Assembly (NCBI GenBank): GCA_050309435.1
Contig: JBNRMJ010000005.1
Location: 30,250 to 94,249 of the forward strand
DNA: 64,000 nucleotides
Source: CAYXVJ01 sp050309435
GTDB lineage: Bacteria; Bacillota; Clostridia; Saccharofermentanales; Fastidiosipilaceae
Direction of reading: 5' to 3'
A model generated the notes under the pieces. The model ran no database searches, had not been told where the DNA came from, and was given only the letters and a program-made list of their open reading frames with translations. A program made the translations under genes and the position numbers. This document shows positions 51,466 to 61,302 of this stretch, piece after piece; positions within the stretch are counted from its first letter, which is position 1; every line of letters starts with the position of its first letter.

Positions 51466-53814
51466 TTACTCGTTTTCAGGAATAATCGCTTCGAAACGAC
51501 GCTCTGCTATCACATCCAGATCAACAGGAGCTCGTTTGATCGCCAGTTCCATCAGTTTCTCCTGGCTGTCCAGAATCATCTTGCCTCGACGATCCTTTCG
51601 TTTATAGCTTCCGTCTGCTTGTCCCACATGCGCGCCTTCCGTGTCGTTTAATTCCAAATCGATGATCTCACCGATTCGTTCCCGGCACAAGGGGTCTTCG
51701 ACCGGAATCAAAAGCTCGACCCGCCGATCCAGGTTACGAGGCATCCAGTCCGCCGAGGAAATATAGGTTTCCTCGGCACCGTCGTTGGCATAAATGAAGA
51801 TGCGGGAATGTTCCAGATAACGGCCGATCACGGAGACAACCTGAATGTTATCGGACAGACCCGGAACTCCGGGACGCAGACAGCAGATGCCGCGCACGAC
51901 CAGATCCACTTTAACGCCTGCTCTGCTTGCTTCGTAGAGCTTTAGGATCATAATCTCGTCTACCAGTGAGTTCATTTTCGCCTTGATATACGCTCGGCGG
52001 CCGGCCTTGCTGTTTCTGATTTCCCGATCGATCAGGGCAATCGACCGGTCCCTGAGCCAATAAGGAGCAGGTACCAGTTTATTCCAATCCTGTGGCTGTG
52101 CATAGCCTGAAATCATGTTAAAAAACTCCGTGGCATCCGAAGCGTAACTTTCGCGGCACAAGAAAAGTCCCAGATCCGTGTATAACTTGGCCGTTTGATC
52201 GTTGTAATTCCCCGTACTGAGATGAAGATAGCGTTTGATACCGTCTTCTTCCATTCGCACGACCAGCGTGATTTTACTGTGCACTTTCAAGCCGACCAGG
52301 CCGTAAATGACGTGACAGCCGGCCTTTTCCAGGCGTCTGGCCCAGTGAATGTTATTTTCTTCGTCGAAGCGGGCCTTTAGTTCGACAAGGACCATAACCT
52401 GCTTGCCGTTTCGGGCGGCTTCTTCGAGATATCCGACCAGAGGCGAATCACCCGAGACGCGGTAAAGAGTCTGCTTAATCGCAAGCACGTCGGGATCTCG
52501 CGCAGCCTGTCGCAGGAATTCGAGTACCGGATGAAACTGCTCGTAAGGATGGTGCAGGAGAATATCCCTTTGCTTAATTAATGAAAAGATATCATGCTCT
52601 GTGTTCCCCGCTGCGATACGTTCTGCTCTGGCAAGTTCCAGAAACGATGATTTTTGGGCTGTGAAGTTTTTATAGTAATACTCACGCTCAGACTTTATCA
52701 GACGATGTTTGCGAAGTTTCGACAGGAAAGCCAGATCCAGCGGCCCCCGGATCATATATATATCTTCTACTGACACATTCATCGCCGCGACCAGATACTG
52801 TAAAACGCGTGGATCGGTATTTTCGGAGGCTTCGAGGCGGATAATTTCGCCCCACTCACGCATCTGAACCTGATACTCAATCTCCGTGAGCAGGTCTGCC
52901 GCATCTTCTTCGTCAATATCGAAGTCGGCGTTGCGAAGGATACGATATATGCCGTGCGCCGCGATCTTTCGTCCGAAAAACAGATCCCGAAGATTCAGTT
53001 CGATGATATCTTCAAGAAGAACCGCCGCAAGCTTTACCGGACCGCTTGCTTTCCCCGCTATTTCGGGCCGGCATGGTTTTTCCAGAACTGCAATGCGAGG
53101 CAAAACATCCGGCACCTGCATCGTGGCGAAGTCGAATGCCTCTTCGGATCCTTCCTCTTCCTCGCCGGAATCACTGACTTCCAGGAGACAGGCAATGTTC
53201 AGGCTGCCGTTGTTAATCAGAGGAAACGGACGGCCGCTGTCTACTGCCAGAGGAGTCAGGATGGGAAAAACCGTGTCGCGAAAATAAGCGTTGACTTCTT
53301 TACGCTGCGCATGAGATAACTCATCCGGACGCAGTATAAAGATACCTTCTTTTTGCAAAGCGGGATTTAAGGAACGCCTGAACGTCGAAGACATGCGGGC
53401 CGTCATAAAAGCCATCTGCTCGGCCAGTGCCGTAAGTTGCTCGGAAACCGTGAGGCCGGCGGCATCGGTTCCTTCGTAATTGGCATGAACCATGTCTTTT
53501 AACGAGGCGACCCGGACCTGGATAAACTCGTCCAGGTTTCGCTGTGTAATCGCGAGGAAGTTCACTCGCTCCATAAGAGGCAGTTCTCGGTCTCTGGCTT
53601 CGTCCAAAACCCTGCTGTTGAACTCTAGCCAGGAAAGTTCCCTGTTAACTAAATCGGGATTCCTCGAATAAGCAACGGGACTCAGACGCTTCCCGGAGCT
53701 TTTCTTCCCTCCGGGCAATAGTTTGGAACCTCGCTTCGTCCAGCGAATGCCGGGATCTGCTTCTTCGATCACAGGTGTTTTGCTTTTATCCGATTTATCG
53801 TTTGTGTGGGGCAT
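51466..53814 (-). CDS. ppk: Polyphosphate kinase 1
   Basis: Makes polyphosphate from ATP, and runs back. The 782-residue product has the N-terminal helical domain (about 55-160: NRELSWLEFNSRVLDEARD), the head domain, and the catalytic C1/C2 domains. The autophosphorylated His is in LHLSTGNYNDQTAK region; KVHSKITLVVR and RAYIKAKMNSLVDEIM follow, then VDLVVRGICCLRPGVPGLSDNIQV. A 55-residue Lys- and Ser-rich N-terminal extension is unusual. It follows ppx by 3 bases. Confidence 0.96.
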   Translation of the reverse strand: MPHTNDKSDKSKTPVIEEADPGIRWTKRGSKLLPGGKKSSGKRLSPVAYSRNPDLVNRELSWLEFNSRVLDEARDRELPLMERVNFLAITQRNLDEFIQVRVASLKDMVHANYEGTDAAGLTVSEQLTALAEQMAFMTARMSSTFRRSLNPALQKEGIFILRPDELSHAQRKEVNAYFRDTVFPILTPLAVDSGRPFPLINNGSLNIACLLEVSDSGEEEEGSEEAFDFATMQVPDVLPRIAVLEKPCRPEIAGKASGPVKLAAVLLEDIIELNLRDLFFGRKIAAHGIYRILRNADFDIDEEDAADLLTEIEYQVQMREWGEIIRLEASENTDPRVLQYLVAAMNVSVEDIYMIRGPLDLAFLSKLRKHRLIKSEREYYYKNFTAQKSSFLELARAERIAAGNTEHDIFSLIKQRDILLHHPYEQFHPVLEFLRQAARDPDVLAIKQTLYRVSGDSPLVGYLEEAARNGKQVMVLVELKARFDEENNIHWARRLEKAGCHVIYGLVGLKVHSKITLVVRMEEDGIKRYLHLSTGNYNDQTAKLYTDLGLFLCRESYASDATEFFNMISGYAQPQDWNKLVPAPYWLRDRSIALIDREIRNSKAGRRAYIKAKMNSLVDEIMILKLYEASRAGVKVDLVVRGICCLRPGVPGLSDNIQVVSVIGRYLEHSRIFIYANDGAEETYISSADWMPRNLDRRVELLIPVEDPLCRERIGEIIDLELNDTEGAHVGQADGSYKRKDRRGKMILDSQEKLMELAIKRAPVDLDVIAERRFEAIIPENE

Positions 53815-53817
53815 TCT

Positions 53818-55377
53818 TTATCCTCCCGTTACAAAATACTCATGAGCTTGATATTTAAATTCAAGTACAACACCATAGACTTCCAGAAGCAAGTATGACT
53901 TCTCCGCTGCCGACGATGTTTCCAATGTGGTGTCGATGCTGTTATCGATTTCGATGATCAGACGATGATCTTTCAGACGCACGAACAGCTTGTCCATCTT
54001 CTGGCGATGCGAAGCATCAAGCCCGTCCGACAATCGGAGCAAAGCCGCCAGCTGCAGTACCGTTTGCCGTTCAAAAGAGCTTAGTTCAGGCATATCGTCT
54101 TGTGTCGGCAGCCAGGATGCAGAATGAAAGCGGGCAATATAGGCGATCAGAAGTCGTTCGCGATCCGATACGCCGAAAAGATCCAGGCTGTTGATGATAT
54201 GAAAGGATTGCCTGCTGTGACGATTGATCTGAATGAACTTACCCGTATCGTGCAGGATGCCGGCTAGCTCCAGATATAAGCGCTGGCGAGACGTTAATCC
54301 GAAAGCTTTCTTCAAGACATCAAACAACTGTAAAGCATGTTCCGTGACAACTTCCGTATGTTTATAGTCATAACGGAAGCGCTCGGCGATATGCCGGGCC
54401 GCCGTCAGAATATCTTTATGATGATCGTAGCGTTCGAGTTCTTTTCCTTTACTCATGGCCAGATCCATCAGGAGGCTGTCGGAAAGATCCGATTCCGGCA
54501 TATAGATCAACTTGCCTTTACTGTCTCCGGTGTATTTGTCAAGAATGGTTGCCGCGGGTAAAAGCAACTCTGCCTCATGCGCGGGAATCCCGTGATTGAT
54601 GGTCAGTTCGATTGCCTTTTGAGTACGCAGGAGTTCCAGCACGCTCGAGAAAGTCTTCAGCGACATGGTCTCTTCGCTGCTTTTCACGCCCGCCAGCTGT
54701 TTTAGATAAGACAACTGCGGTCCCAAAGCGATGATATGTGTCGGCTTGCTTGTCGCTCCCTCCAGAATATAGAAATCATTGAGTTCCGAGCTGATATATT
54801 CGTTTAAGAGCTCCGTGTAGTTCTTCGTTTTATCTTTCAGCCTATCCATCATTTCATGCACGCGAAGCGCACCAAGCAGCAGATTATGGCTGTAAGCCAG
54901 GCCGCCTTCGTCATAACTCGATATCTGTACGGACCCTGCGCCGATATCAATTACCGTGACGCCTTCTTTGATCAGATCCGAAAAGTTGCTGATCCGTTCG
55001 GTCATCGCGATCTGGTGGTAAAAGCGCTCCATATTGTTGTCGAGCACTTCCACATCAAATCCGGTCTGTTGCATGATCCGAGTACAAACATAGTCGCGAT
55101 TTCGTGCTTCTCTGATGGCACTGGTCGCGACTATCTTCACCTGAGTAATCTTATATTCTTTTAGCTTTTGTTTGAATTCCAGGAGAATTTCGCAGCAGCG
55201 CCGGATATTCTCTTCCCGAATCCGCTGTGTCGTGTAGGTATCCTCGCCCAAAGCAAGGCTACCTCTGACTTGTTCGATCACGCGCGGTATCGAAGACCGG
55301 CCAAGCTCTGCGATTTTCATCGTCAGGCGATTGGAACCGACATCGATTACCGCGGTCAACTCCTGCTTACTTGCCAT
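53818..55377 (-). CDS. ppx: Ppx/GppA phosphatase fused to an HD-type domain
   Basis: A 519-residue exopolyphosphatase or pppGpp phosphatase. The actin-like N-terminal domain has AVIDVGSNRLTMKI, ATSAIREARNRDYV and VTVIDIGAGSVQIS. The C-terminal domain (about 320-519) is HD-like with LAGILHDTGKFIQINRHSRQS. ATG 55377 (MASKQELT) is preferred: GAGG lies 6 bases upstream, inside the aroK end. The longer frame from 55434 has no such site. It sits with ppk, as in many bacteria, so polyphosphate turnover is the likely role. Confidence 0.93.
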   Translation of the reverse strand: MASKQELTAVIDVGSNRLTMKIAELGRSSIPRVIEQVRGSLALGEDTYTTQRIREENIRRCCEILLEFKQKLKEYKITQVKIVATSAIREARNRDYVCTRIMQQTGFDVEVLDNNMERFYHQIAMTERISNFSDLIKEGVTVIDIGAGSVQISSYDEGGLAYSHNLLLGALRVHEMMDRLKDKTKNYTELLNEYISSELNDFYILEGATSKPTHIIALGPQLSYLKQLAGVKSSEETMSLKTFSSVLELLRTQKAIELTINHGIPAHEAELLLPAATILDKYTGDSKGKLIYMPESDLSDSLLMDLAMSKGKELERYDHHKDILTAARHIAERFRYDYKHTEVVTEHALQLFDVLKKAFGLTSRQRLYLELAGILHDTGKFIQINRHSRQSFHIINSLDLFGVSDRERLLIAYIARFHSASWLPTQDDMPELSSFERQTVLQLAALLRLSDGLDASHRQKMDKLFVRLKDHRLIIEIDNSIDTTLETSSAAEKSYLLLEVYGVVLEFKYQAHEYFVTGG

Positions 55378-56005
55378 CTTTAGCCTCTTTCGTCTTCTCT
55401 TTTGTCTTGGCTCCGGGAGAACTGCTTCCGTCATCTTCCATGAATCGAATCACATTGGCCAGGAGACGAGAACTTTTCCCCGGAGAGAGTTTAAACGTTT
55501 GAAATTCGATATCGGCATAGCGCTTGTACAGTCCTTTACGCTCATGATAGATATCCCCGATCGTCTGACCCGGCTTCAAAATGACTCCGCGCTTTTGTGT
55601 TGTATCGCCGATCCTTCGAATCAGCATCCATAATGGTAAATCAAGATAAATAATCGTACCGATCTGTTTCAGGTGGTGCATGGCCCGTTTGCCATATACA
55701 ACGGAACCGCCGGTGGCGATGATCTTCTTGCCGCGCGGAATCGACAGCACGGATTCTTCTTCCAGTCGTTTGAACTCTTCGTTTGAAACCGAGGCGCTCA
55801 GTTCGCCGACCGTCATGCCTGCTCGACTCGCCAGAACATCATCCGTATCGATGAAATCCCATCCGAGTAAACGGGCCACTCTTCTGCCTAACGCGCTTTT
55901 TCCGCTGCCCGGCATGCCGATCAGGACGTACGCTCTTGGCAAGCCGGCTCTTTGTTTTGGCTTCCGGCGACGTCTGCGACGTCTTCTGCCGTCCGTCTCT
56001 GCCAT
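55367..56005 (-). CDS. aroK: Shikimate kinase with poly-Arg N-terminus and Lys-rich C-terminus
   Basis: Phosphorylates shikimate in the chorismate pathway. The core (about residues 22-190) has Walker A IGMPGSGKSALGRRVA, the shikimate-binding DTDD motif, and ATGGSVVYGKRAMHHL; the lid is QKRGVILKPG and the adenine region LYKRYADIEF. A run of eight arginines (7-14) precedes the domain, and a Lys/Glu-rich tail (191-212) follows; both are unusual. The end overlaps the ppx start by 11 bases, so it is in the ppx-ppk operon. Confidence 0.9.
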   Translation of the reverse strand: MAETDGRRRRRRRRKPKQRAGLPRAYVLIGMPGSGKSALGRRVARLLGWDFIDTDDVLASRAGMTVGELSASVSNEEFKRLEEESVLSIPRGKKIIATGGSVVYGKRAMHHLKQIGTIIYLDLPLWMLIRRIGDTTQKRGVILKPGQTIGDIYHERKGLYKRYADIEFQTFKLSPGKSSRLLANVIRFMEDDGSSSPGAKTKEKTKEAKDGK

Positions 56006-56051
56006 AACCTGCCCCCTTTGCTTTTCTTGCCTCTATTATACCAAGTAAATG

Positions 56052-57560
56052 CTATTCCTTCGCTCGATTCCAGAGCTCGAGTTTGCGTCCGGCCATTTCG
56101 ATGATGCGTTCCCGATACTCGGCTATATTCTTGACATTGGGGCTTCTTTCCAGCCGTGAGCCAAGAATGCGTTTGCTGATGCTACCGGCACCGAAACTGA
56201 GAATCGAACGGGTATCGGCCATCATTGCGACGTTGTAGAGACAGGCTTTTCCCAAACGGGCAAAGGCGGTGTTCTCCAAGCTGCCCATGCCGTCTTTCGA
56301 GCGATAAAGATAATAAGGCAGGTAGCCCTTATCCTCCAGAATCGTTCTTCCGTCCCGAAGCATCCCGGCCACTTCTTCGTCCGGGCGGTAAAGATCGTCG
56401 TCTGACTTATCAGTATGACCCGATCGTTTTCGTATCAGACGATCTTCGACCAGCCGGCGATGCATGCGCGAACTTCGTTTCACAGCGAGGTTATGTATCG
56501 TAACGCTGTCCGGCTCCAAGGAAAGAATCCGTTCCAGACTGTAGTTGAAATCATCGATTGTCTCGCCGCTTAATCCGGCAATAAGATCCATATTGATATT
56601 GTCAAAGCCCAGCGCTCTCGCGAGAGAAAAACTATCTAAAATATCTTTACTCTGATGCGAACGACCAATTTTTCGAAGTGTCTCGTCTTTCATGCTCTGA
56701 GGGTTGATGGATATTCTGCGAAAGCCCGCCAGGCGAATCACTTCGAGTTTCTCCCGATCGATCGTGTCCGGACGGCCTGCTTCCAGTGTTCGTTCGCAAG
56801 CCTCTGCCCAGGGGATATCAAGGGAATCCAGCGCCGTAAACAAACGCTGGAGCTGTGTTGCAGAAAGGGCCGTCGGCGTACCTCCGCCCACATAGAGCGC
56901 CCTGACAGATCCCTTCAATTTTTGTCTGAAAGCAACGTTGGTCCAAACCAGTCGAAGTTCTTCGATTAAAGTGTCGACATACAGGTCTTTTTCTGCATCA
57001 GGTCTCCCGATACCTTCGTTCGTGCTAAAAGAGCAGTAACTGCAGCGCGTCGGGCAAAAAGGGATTCCGATATAGATCGCCAGGTCTTCTTCCGGAAAGC
57101 TGTCGAGCAGCTTCTCCTCGGCCAAATACGTTTGCACGGCCAGATCTGCTTTCTCCTGTGAAACGAAATAAAACTCTTCCAGATAAGATTTCGCTTGGGT
57201 TTCACCCAGTTTTTCGATGGCTTGTCCGGCGACATAAGTCGGACGAATACCGGTCAAAGAACCCCAGGGATAGCTCATTTTGTTTATAGTGGCAAGGACA
57301 TAGTACAGCTGACGCTTTATCTCCCGTTTCAGCATGTTGTCGTCACAGACCGAATCATCGGACAAGATGGAAATGTTCTTGCCTTCGACGGATGTTTCGA
57401 TGCGGCCGTCCGCTCTGCGTTCGCTCCGGATGTGCGTGGAATCTTCATGGCCTGTTATGATGAAATTGTCTTTGACTTCTTGTTCGGGGCCGTAAAACAG
57501 CCGCAGAACATCCCGGATTCCGAATATATAGTCGTGATTATGGAGTGAGACGATTGGCAT
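56052..57560 (-). CDS. hemZ: Coproporphyrinogen III oxidase-like radical SAM protein (HemZ type)
   Basis: A 502-residue radical SAM enzyme of the HemZ/HemN-like group. The Fe-S cluster motif CPTRCSYCSF is at about residue 170, and VRALYVGGGTPTALSATQL and GFRRISINPQSMKDETLRKIGR follow. DNINMDLIAGLSGETIDDF is typical. ATG 57560 (MPIVSLHNHDYIF) follows GAGG at 6 bases; the longer frame from 57746 overlaps the upstream gene and lacks such a site. HemZ enzymes act in anaerobic haem synthesis; a role apart from haem is possible because no other hem gene is here. Confidence 0.88.
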   Translation of the reverse strand: MPIVSLHNHDYIFGIRDVLRLFYGPEQEVKDNFIITGHEDSTHIRSERRADGRIETSVEGKNISILSDDSVCDDNMLKREIKRQLYYVLATINKMSYPWGSLTGIRPTYVAGQAIEKLGETQAKSYLEEFYFVSQEKADLAVQTYLAEEKLLDSFPEEDLAIYIGIPFCPTRCSYCSFSTNEGIGRPDAEKDLYVDTLIEELRLVWTNVAFRQKLKGSVRALYVGGGTPTALSATQLQRLFTALDSLDIPWAEACERTLEAGRPDTIDREKLEVIRLAGFRRISINPQSMKDETLRKIGRSHQSKDILDSFSLARALGFDNINMDLIAGLSGETIDDFNYSLERILSLEPDSVTIHNLAVKRSSRMHRRLVEDRLIRKRSGHTDKSDDDLYRPDEEVAGMLRDGRTILEDKGYLPYYLYRSKDGMGSLENTAFARLGKACLYNVAMMADTRSILSFGAGSISKRILGSRLERSPNVKNIAEYRERIIEMAGRKLELWNRAKE

Positions 57561-58752
57561 TGATAACCTCATGTTCGTAATAAGCCAGGACAAGGTCGAC
57601 CATGCGTCCGTAACTCCGGATGCCGTCATCTTCGCCGTTGGCGACGAGGAAAGAGTTGTTGACTTGTCCGGCTTTATCTTTCGCGGGTCCTTCGAAAGCA
57701 TCCCAGTATTCGTTTCTGGCCGCGATATCGCGCTTGATGCCTTCATCCATGCCGTCCCAGAATTTACCCCAGAGGTCTATGTCGGTCCGGTAGAGTTGAT
57801 TCGAAGCATGTATCATGGCCGAAAACCAGGCGGCATAACGATAATCTGCTTTCTGATGGCGTATCCCCGTATAGAAAGCCATAAAATTGGCTTCGTCCTC
57901 GCGAGCTATACCTTTTGCATGGGCGATTTCATGCATAGCGGCCGATAAGATTTCATCCGGTCTCATGTCGGTATTGACATTTGCTTCGCCCAGCAGCGGC
58001 ATGAACATGCCGGCGGTTCCGGTGTAAGACCAGTAATGCGACATCGGTACGATCTTGGGACGCACCTTTTGACCTGAAAAGCGGGCCATTTCGCCTGAAA
58101 GATCTTCGTATCCCTCGTAGGCGGCGGCGAGCATCGATGATCTGCTCTCACCTGCGGGCCACATGTAAAGACCGTCGCTGTCTTCTTCCAGTGTTTTGCG
58201 TATAGCGCTTGTTTCGTCCCGTAACCATACAGCGGCGTCGTAGAGCTCTTCGGCACTGTGACGGCGAAGCTCTACGCCCATGTGATAAGCCAGCGGGCGA
58301 CGAGCGAAGTTCAGTCCGTGAAAGAGCATGTAAAGCAGAAATGATATCGCCAGTAAGGACGCTATAAAACGAATATGCTTGAAAAGGTAAATAAGCCGCT
58401 TGCCTCTTTCTTGTTTCCCGGTCAAGAGCAAACGAACGAGAATGAGCAGTAGCAGAACTATAAAGCCGATCAAGGCAATGAAACTCAGCGAAATCGGCAG
58501 TAAATTCGTCAGGGCCGTTAACGGCCACATCAGGACAGGCCGGATCCTGCTTGAATAAGCTTCGGCCAGCTCAACTCGTGTAAACAAGAAACGGCGCAGA
58601 ATCAAGGCCAAAGCAAATAAAGTCAGCCACCAGCCGTAACCGAAGACTTGCGACAGATAAAGCTGCCACTTCGCCCTGCTAAAGTACTTTGCTTTTATAC
58701 TCGACTGCACCGGGATATCAGTTCTCATGCGCTCGTTTTCTTGTTTTTCCAT
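57538..58752 (-). CDS. DUF3810 membrane protein with HExxH metalloprotease motif
   Basis: A 404-residue protein with three or four N-terminal transmembrane helices (about 38-60, 78-110, 128-150) and an extracytoplasmic domain. It carries a zinc-type motif HEIAHAKGIAREDEANF near residue 293, in which His-Glu-x-x-His and a later Glu fit a gluzincin. It matches DUF3810. The target is unknown; a role in envelope maintenance is plausible. Its stop overlaps the hemZ start by 23 bases. Confidence 0.82.
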   Translation of the reverse strand: MEKQENERMRTDIPVQSSIKAKYFSRAKWQLYLSQVFGYGWWLTLFALALILRRFLFTRVELAEAYSSRIRPVLMWPLTALTNLLPISLSFIALIGFIVLLLLILVRLLLTGKQERGKRLIYLFKHIRFIASLLAISFLLYMLFHGLNFARRPLAYHMGVELRRHSAEELYDAAVWLRDETSAIRKTLEEDSDGLYMWPAGESRSSMLAAAYEGYEDLSGEMARFSGQKVRPKIVPMSHYWSYTGTAGMFMPLLGEANVNTDMRPDEILSAAMHEIAHAKGIAREDEANFMAFYTGIRHQKADYRYAAWFSAMIHASNQLYRTDIDLWGKFWDGMDEGIKRDIAARNEYWDAFEGPAKDKAGQVNNSFLVANGEDDGIRSYGRMVDLVLAYYEHEVINANRLTP

Positions 58753-58765
58753 CTTTCACCTGCGT

Positions 58766-59554
58766 TTATGGTACTGCTGCCAGTATATCCTCTAGCTCCG
58801 ACGGCTTGTCGACGATCACGGCTGCTCCGTTATCCAGCAGTTCTTCGACCGAGCGAAAACCCCAGCTGACACCGATGGCAGTCATGCCGGCAGCCACCGC
58901 CGTACGCATGTCCGTCATCGCATCGCCGACAAAAAAGATTTCTTCGGGCTTAACATCGAGTTTTCCCGCCAAATACAATGCTCCTGCCGGATCCGGTTTC
59001 GGCTTGATATCATCGCGCATACCCAGTACGGCTTCGAACTGTTCGTTGCCGAAGTAATGCCGGACGATTCGGCGGGTCATTTCATCCGCCTTGTTGGACA
59101 TAACGGCCAGCTTTTTGCCTTTATGCTTTAAAGCCTGCAATAACTCCATTATACCCGGATAGGGCCTGGTTTCATCCATGCTGTGTTGAGCATAGTACTC
59201 CATGAAGTCGGCATAAACCGCATCCGCCAGTTCCAGAGGAATCTCGGCAGAAGATGTCTCTTTATAGGCCGTCGCATACTCGACCGTGATCAATTCGCTT
59301 GTGTATGCCTCGTTTTCGCCGGCAGCCGATGCCGCAAGTTTCAGATAATGTTCTCGCTGCTCCCCGCTCCACTTTTTCCAGGCAATCGCAACGGCGCGAT
59401 CGCTTAGAAGACGCACACCGTTACCGACGAGAAGTTTCATGCTTTCCTCGGGCAGTTCCGGCAGGCGATTGCTTCTTAAAGCGAAATTAACGGCGATCGC
59501 CAGGTCCGTCAGCGTATTTAATAAGGTTCCGTCTAAATCGAAAATAATGCACAT
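58766..59554 (-). CDS. HAD family hydrolase, phosphoglycolate phosphatase-like
   Basis: A 262-residue HAD hydrolase: motif I IIFDLDGTLLNTL at the N-terminus, motif II VMSNKADE, and motif III KPDPAGALYLAGKLDVKPEEIFFVGDAMTDMRTAVAAGM. The helical cap domain is at about 15-110. ATG 59554 has AAGGA at 7 bases; the longer frame from 59716 runs through unrelated upstream sequence. Substrate could be phosphoglycolate or another sugar phosphate. Confidence 0.92.
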   Translation of the reverse strand: MCIIFDLDGTLLNTLTDLAIAVNFALRSNRLPELPEESMKLLVGNGVRLLSDRAVAIAWKKWSGEQREHYLKLAASAAGENEAYTSELITVEYATAYKETSSAEIPLELADAVYADFMEYYAQHSMDETRPYPGIMELLQALKHKGKKLAVMSNKADEMTRRIVRHYFGNEQFEAVLGMRDDIKPKPDPAGALYLAGKLDVKPEEIFFVGDAMTDMRTAVAAGMTAIGVSWGFRSVEELLDNGAAVIVDKPSELEDILAAVP

Positions 59555-59627
59555 AGTGTTTCCTTTGCCAAATATAAATAAAAATATACCCTTAAGTTTA
59601 CCATGATCCGCCGGAGCCGTCACAGAT

Positions 59628-60371
59628 CTAGAAACCGTCGGTCGTTCCGCTATAGCGCGGTCCGGAAAAACGCTTGCCCAGCCAGAGTAAAATGCCTGCC
59701 AGAAGCATACCGCCAAGCGAGCCGGTCACAATTCGCTTCACCAGGGTGTTAAAGAAATAAGATGGAACCATCAGAATCATGCGATCGGTCTCGGGGTTTA
59801 AAATCCATAAGTCGTTACGAAAAAAGACATGATGAAACAGGGTCCAGAAACGGTCAAAATCAATCAGGACAAAAGCTCCCAGCGCAAGAACAAAAATACC
59901 GAAAACGATCAAGCTGAACCGGTACCCGCGAAAGAGATGAGTGACGGCCCTTTTGAAATCAAAACGACGGAACATGACGAGCAAACCAAGCAGAACGATT
60001 CCAAGGCAGATCCACTTGATCAGCATCGCGCCCTGATACAGAGCTTTGACATCGATCATATGAAGCACTTCCCGTTCGTTGAACATCTGCTCCTGCTGTC
60101 CCGGAGCCACCGTCACGACAACATCCAGATCGTCTCTCTTATCCTGAATGTAATCCAGTAAAACGATGGTGGCGTGTTCAAGATCATCTTCCGAGATCCC
60201 GATTGTCGATGCGGTATCTAGTTCGGTGTAGATTCTCTTGTAAAAAGCACCGTCAAAGCAGTAATTATCTACAGCTTGAAGGATTATGAAAAGAATTAAG
60301 GAAAAGCCGATCAGTATCGGAAGCGGTTTTTTGATTCGGGTATTCAGCGGGATTGTTTGTGATTTACTCAT
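59628..60371 (-). CDS. TIGR01906/DUF1461 family membrane protein
   Basis: A 247-residue integral membrane protein with about four helices (18-36, 120-138, 150-170, 215-235). FWTLFHHVFFRNDLWILNPETDRMILMVPSYFF is the family signature. Its function is unknown. It overlaps the coaW stop by 4 bases, so it is co-translated with pantothenate kinase. Confidence 0.85.
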   Translation of the reverse strand: MSKSQTIPLNTRIKKPLPILIGFSLILFIILQAVDNYCFDGAFYKRIYTELDTASTIGISEDDLEHATIVLLDYIQDKRDDLDVVVTVAPGQQEQMFNEREVLHMIDVKALYQGAMLIKWICLGIVLLGLLVMFRRFDFKRAVTHLFRGYRFSLIVFGIFVLALGAFVLIDFDRFWTLFHHVFFRNDLWILNPETDRMILMVPSYFFNTLVKRIVTGSLGGMLLAGILLWLGKRFSGPRYSGTTDGF

Positions 60372-61198
60372 GAGTCCTGCCTCCTGGATACTTGAATCGC
60401 AGCACCCAACGCTGTTGCAAACTCCGCATTTTCCGGAATGATATAGGTTAAGCCGTAAAGTTTAGCCACTTCTTTCAGAATATGGCAGCCAAATTCGGAT
60501 TGTGACAGGTTACCTGTGATAACCACGGACGACAAATCTTCTTTCCAGGCCGTTAACGCTGCCAGCGTACCGATGGTTTGATAGACCAGATTCATGATGC
60601 CGGCCGCAAGATCCTCAGCCCTGACATCATTCTTCACGTCGCCGAAGTTGGACGCCGTTACGTCGCTGTGCAGGTTGGCAATTTTGTCAGCCGATATATC
60701 GCCGATCGTCAGATCGATTTCATGGAGATCTCCTTTTCCCGCCAATTCCTCGATTTTCGAAAAATCACGAGTGCCCAGCAAGCTTCGCCCGAGACCCAGC
60801 ACCGTACCGCCGCCGACGCCCGAGCCGATAATGCGTGTTGTTTTCTCTTTTGTCGCCCGAACCAGCGATGTACCGGTACCCATGCTCACGACTACAGCTT
60901 CGTCCAGAGAAGAGAGAAAAAGACCGCCGGCTCCGACCGCTTGCATTTCGTCAACTTTCTCGGTCTTGATACCTAGAATATCATTTTGGATAAAAGTGCG
61001 GCCGACACCGGTCATCATGATTCGCTTCACATCATTCAGAGACAGTTGATAAGTATTCAAAAACTTACCGACGGCACCGTAAGCAGAAGCTACCGGATCA
61101 TCTGCCCGTACGGATAGCCTGCCCAGGACTTTATCGCCTTGTAAACCGACGATCTTCGTCGTACTGCCTCCAATATCCAAACCGATCACTATCGACAT
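60368..61198 (-). CDS. coaW: Type II pantothenate kinase
   Basis: Phosphorylates pantothenate, the first step of CoA synthesis. The 276-residue protein has the ASKHA fold motifs IGLDIGGSTTKIVGL near residue 5, MTGVGRTFIQ, VVSMGTGTSLVRA and SGVGGGTVLGLGRSLLG. PanK-II is typical of staphylococci and found in many clostridia; it is usually not feedback-inhibited by CoA. It has no signal or membrane segment and the start MSIVIGLDIG is well supported. Confidence 0.92.
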   Translation of the reverse strand: MSIVIGLDIGGSTTKIVGLQGDKVLGRLSVRADDPVASAYGAVGKFLNTYQLSLNDVKRIMMTGVGRTFIQNDILGIKTEKVDEMQAVGAGGLFLSSLDEAVVVSMGTGTSLVRATKEKTTRIIGSGVGGGTVLGLGRSLLGTRDFSKIEELAGKGDLHEIDLTIGDISADKIANLHSDVTASNFGDVKNDVRAEDLAAGIMNLVYQTIGTLAALTAWKEDLSSVVITGNLSQSEFGCHILKEVAKLYGLTYIIPENAEFATALGAAIQVSRRQDS

Positions 61199-61302
61199 CG
61201 CTTTATCATCCTTAATCTTGTTTACTATATTGTAGGGCTATTATAGAGAAGTCCCGACGCGGCGTAAAGAATTCAAGGCCCCGGCCAAAATCCGTAAATA
61301 AA

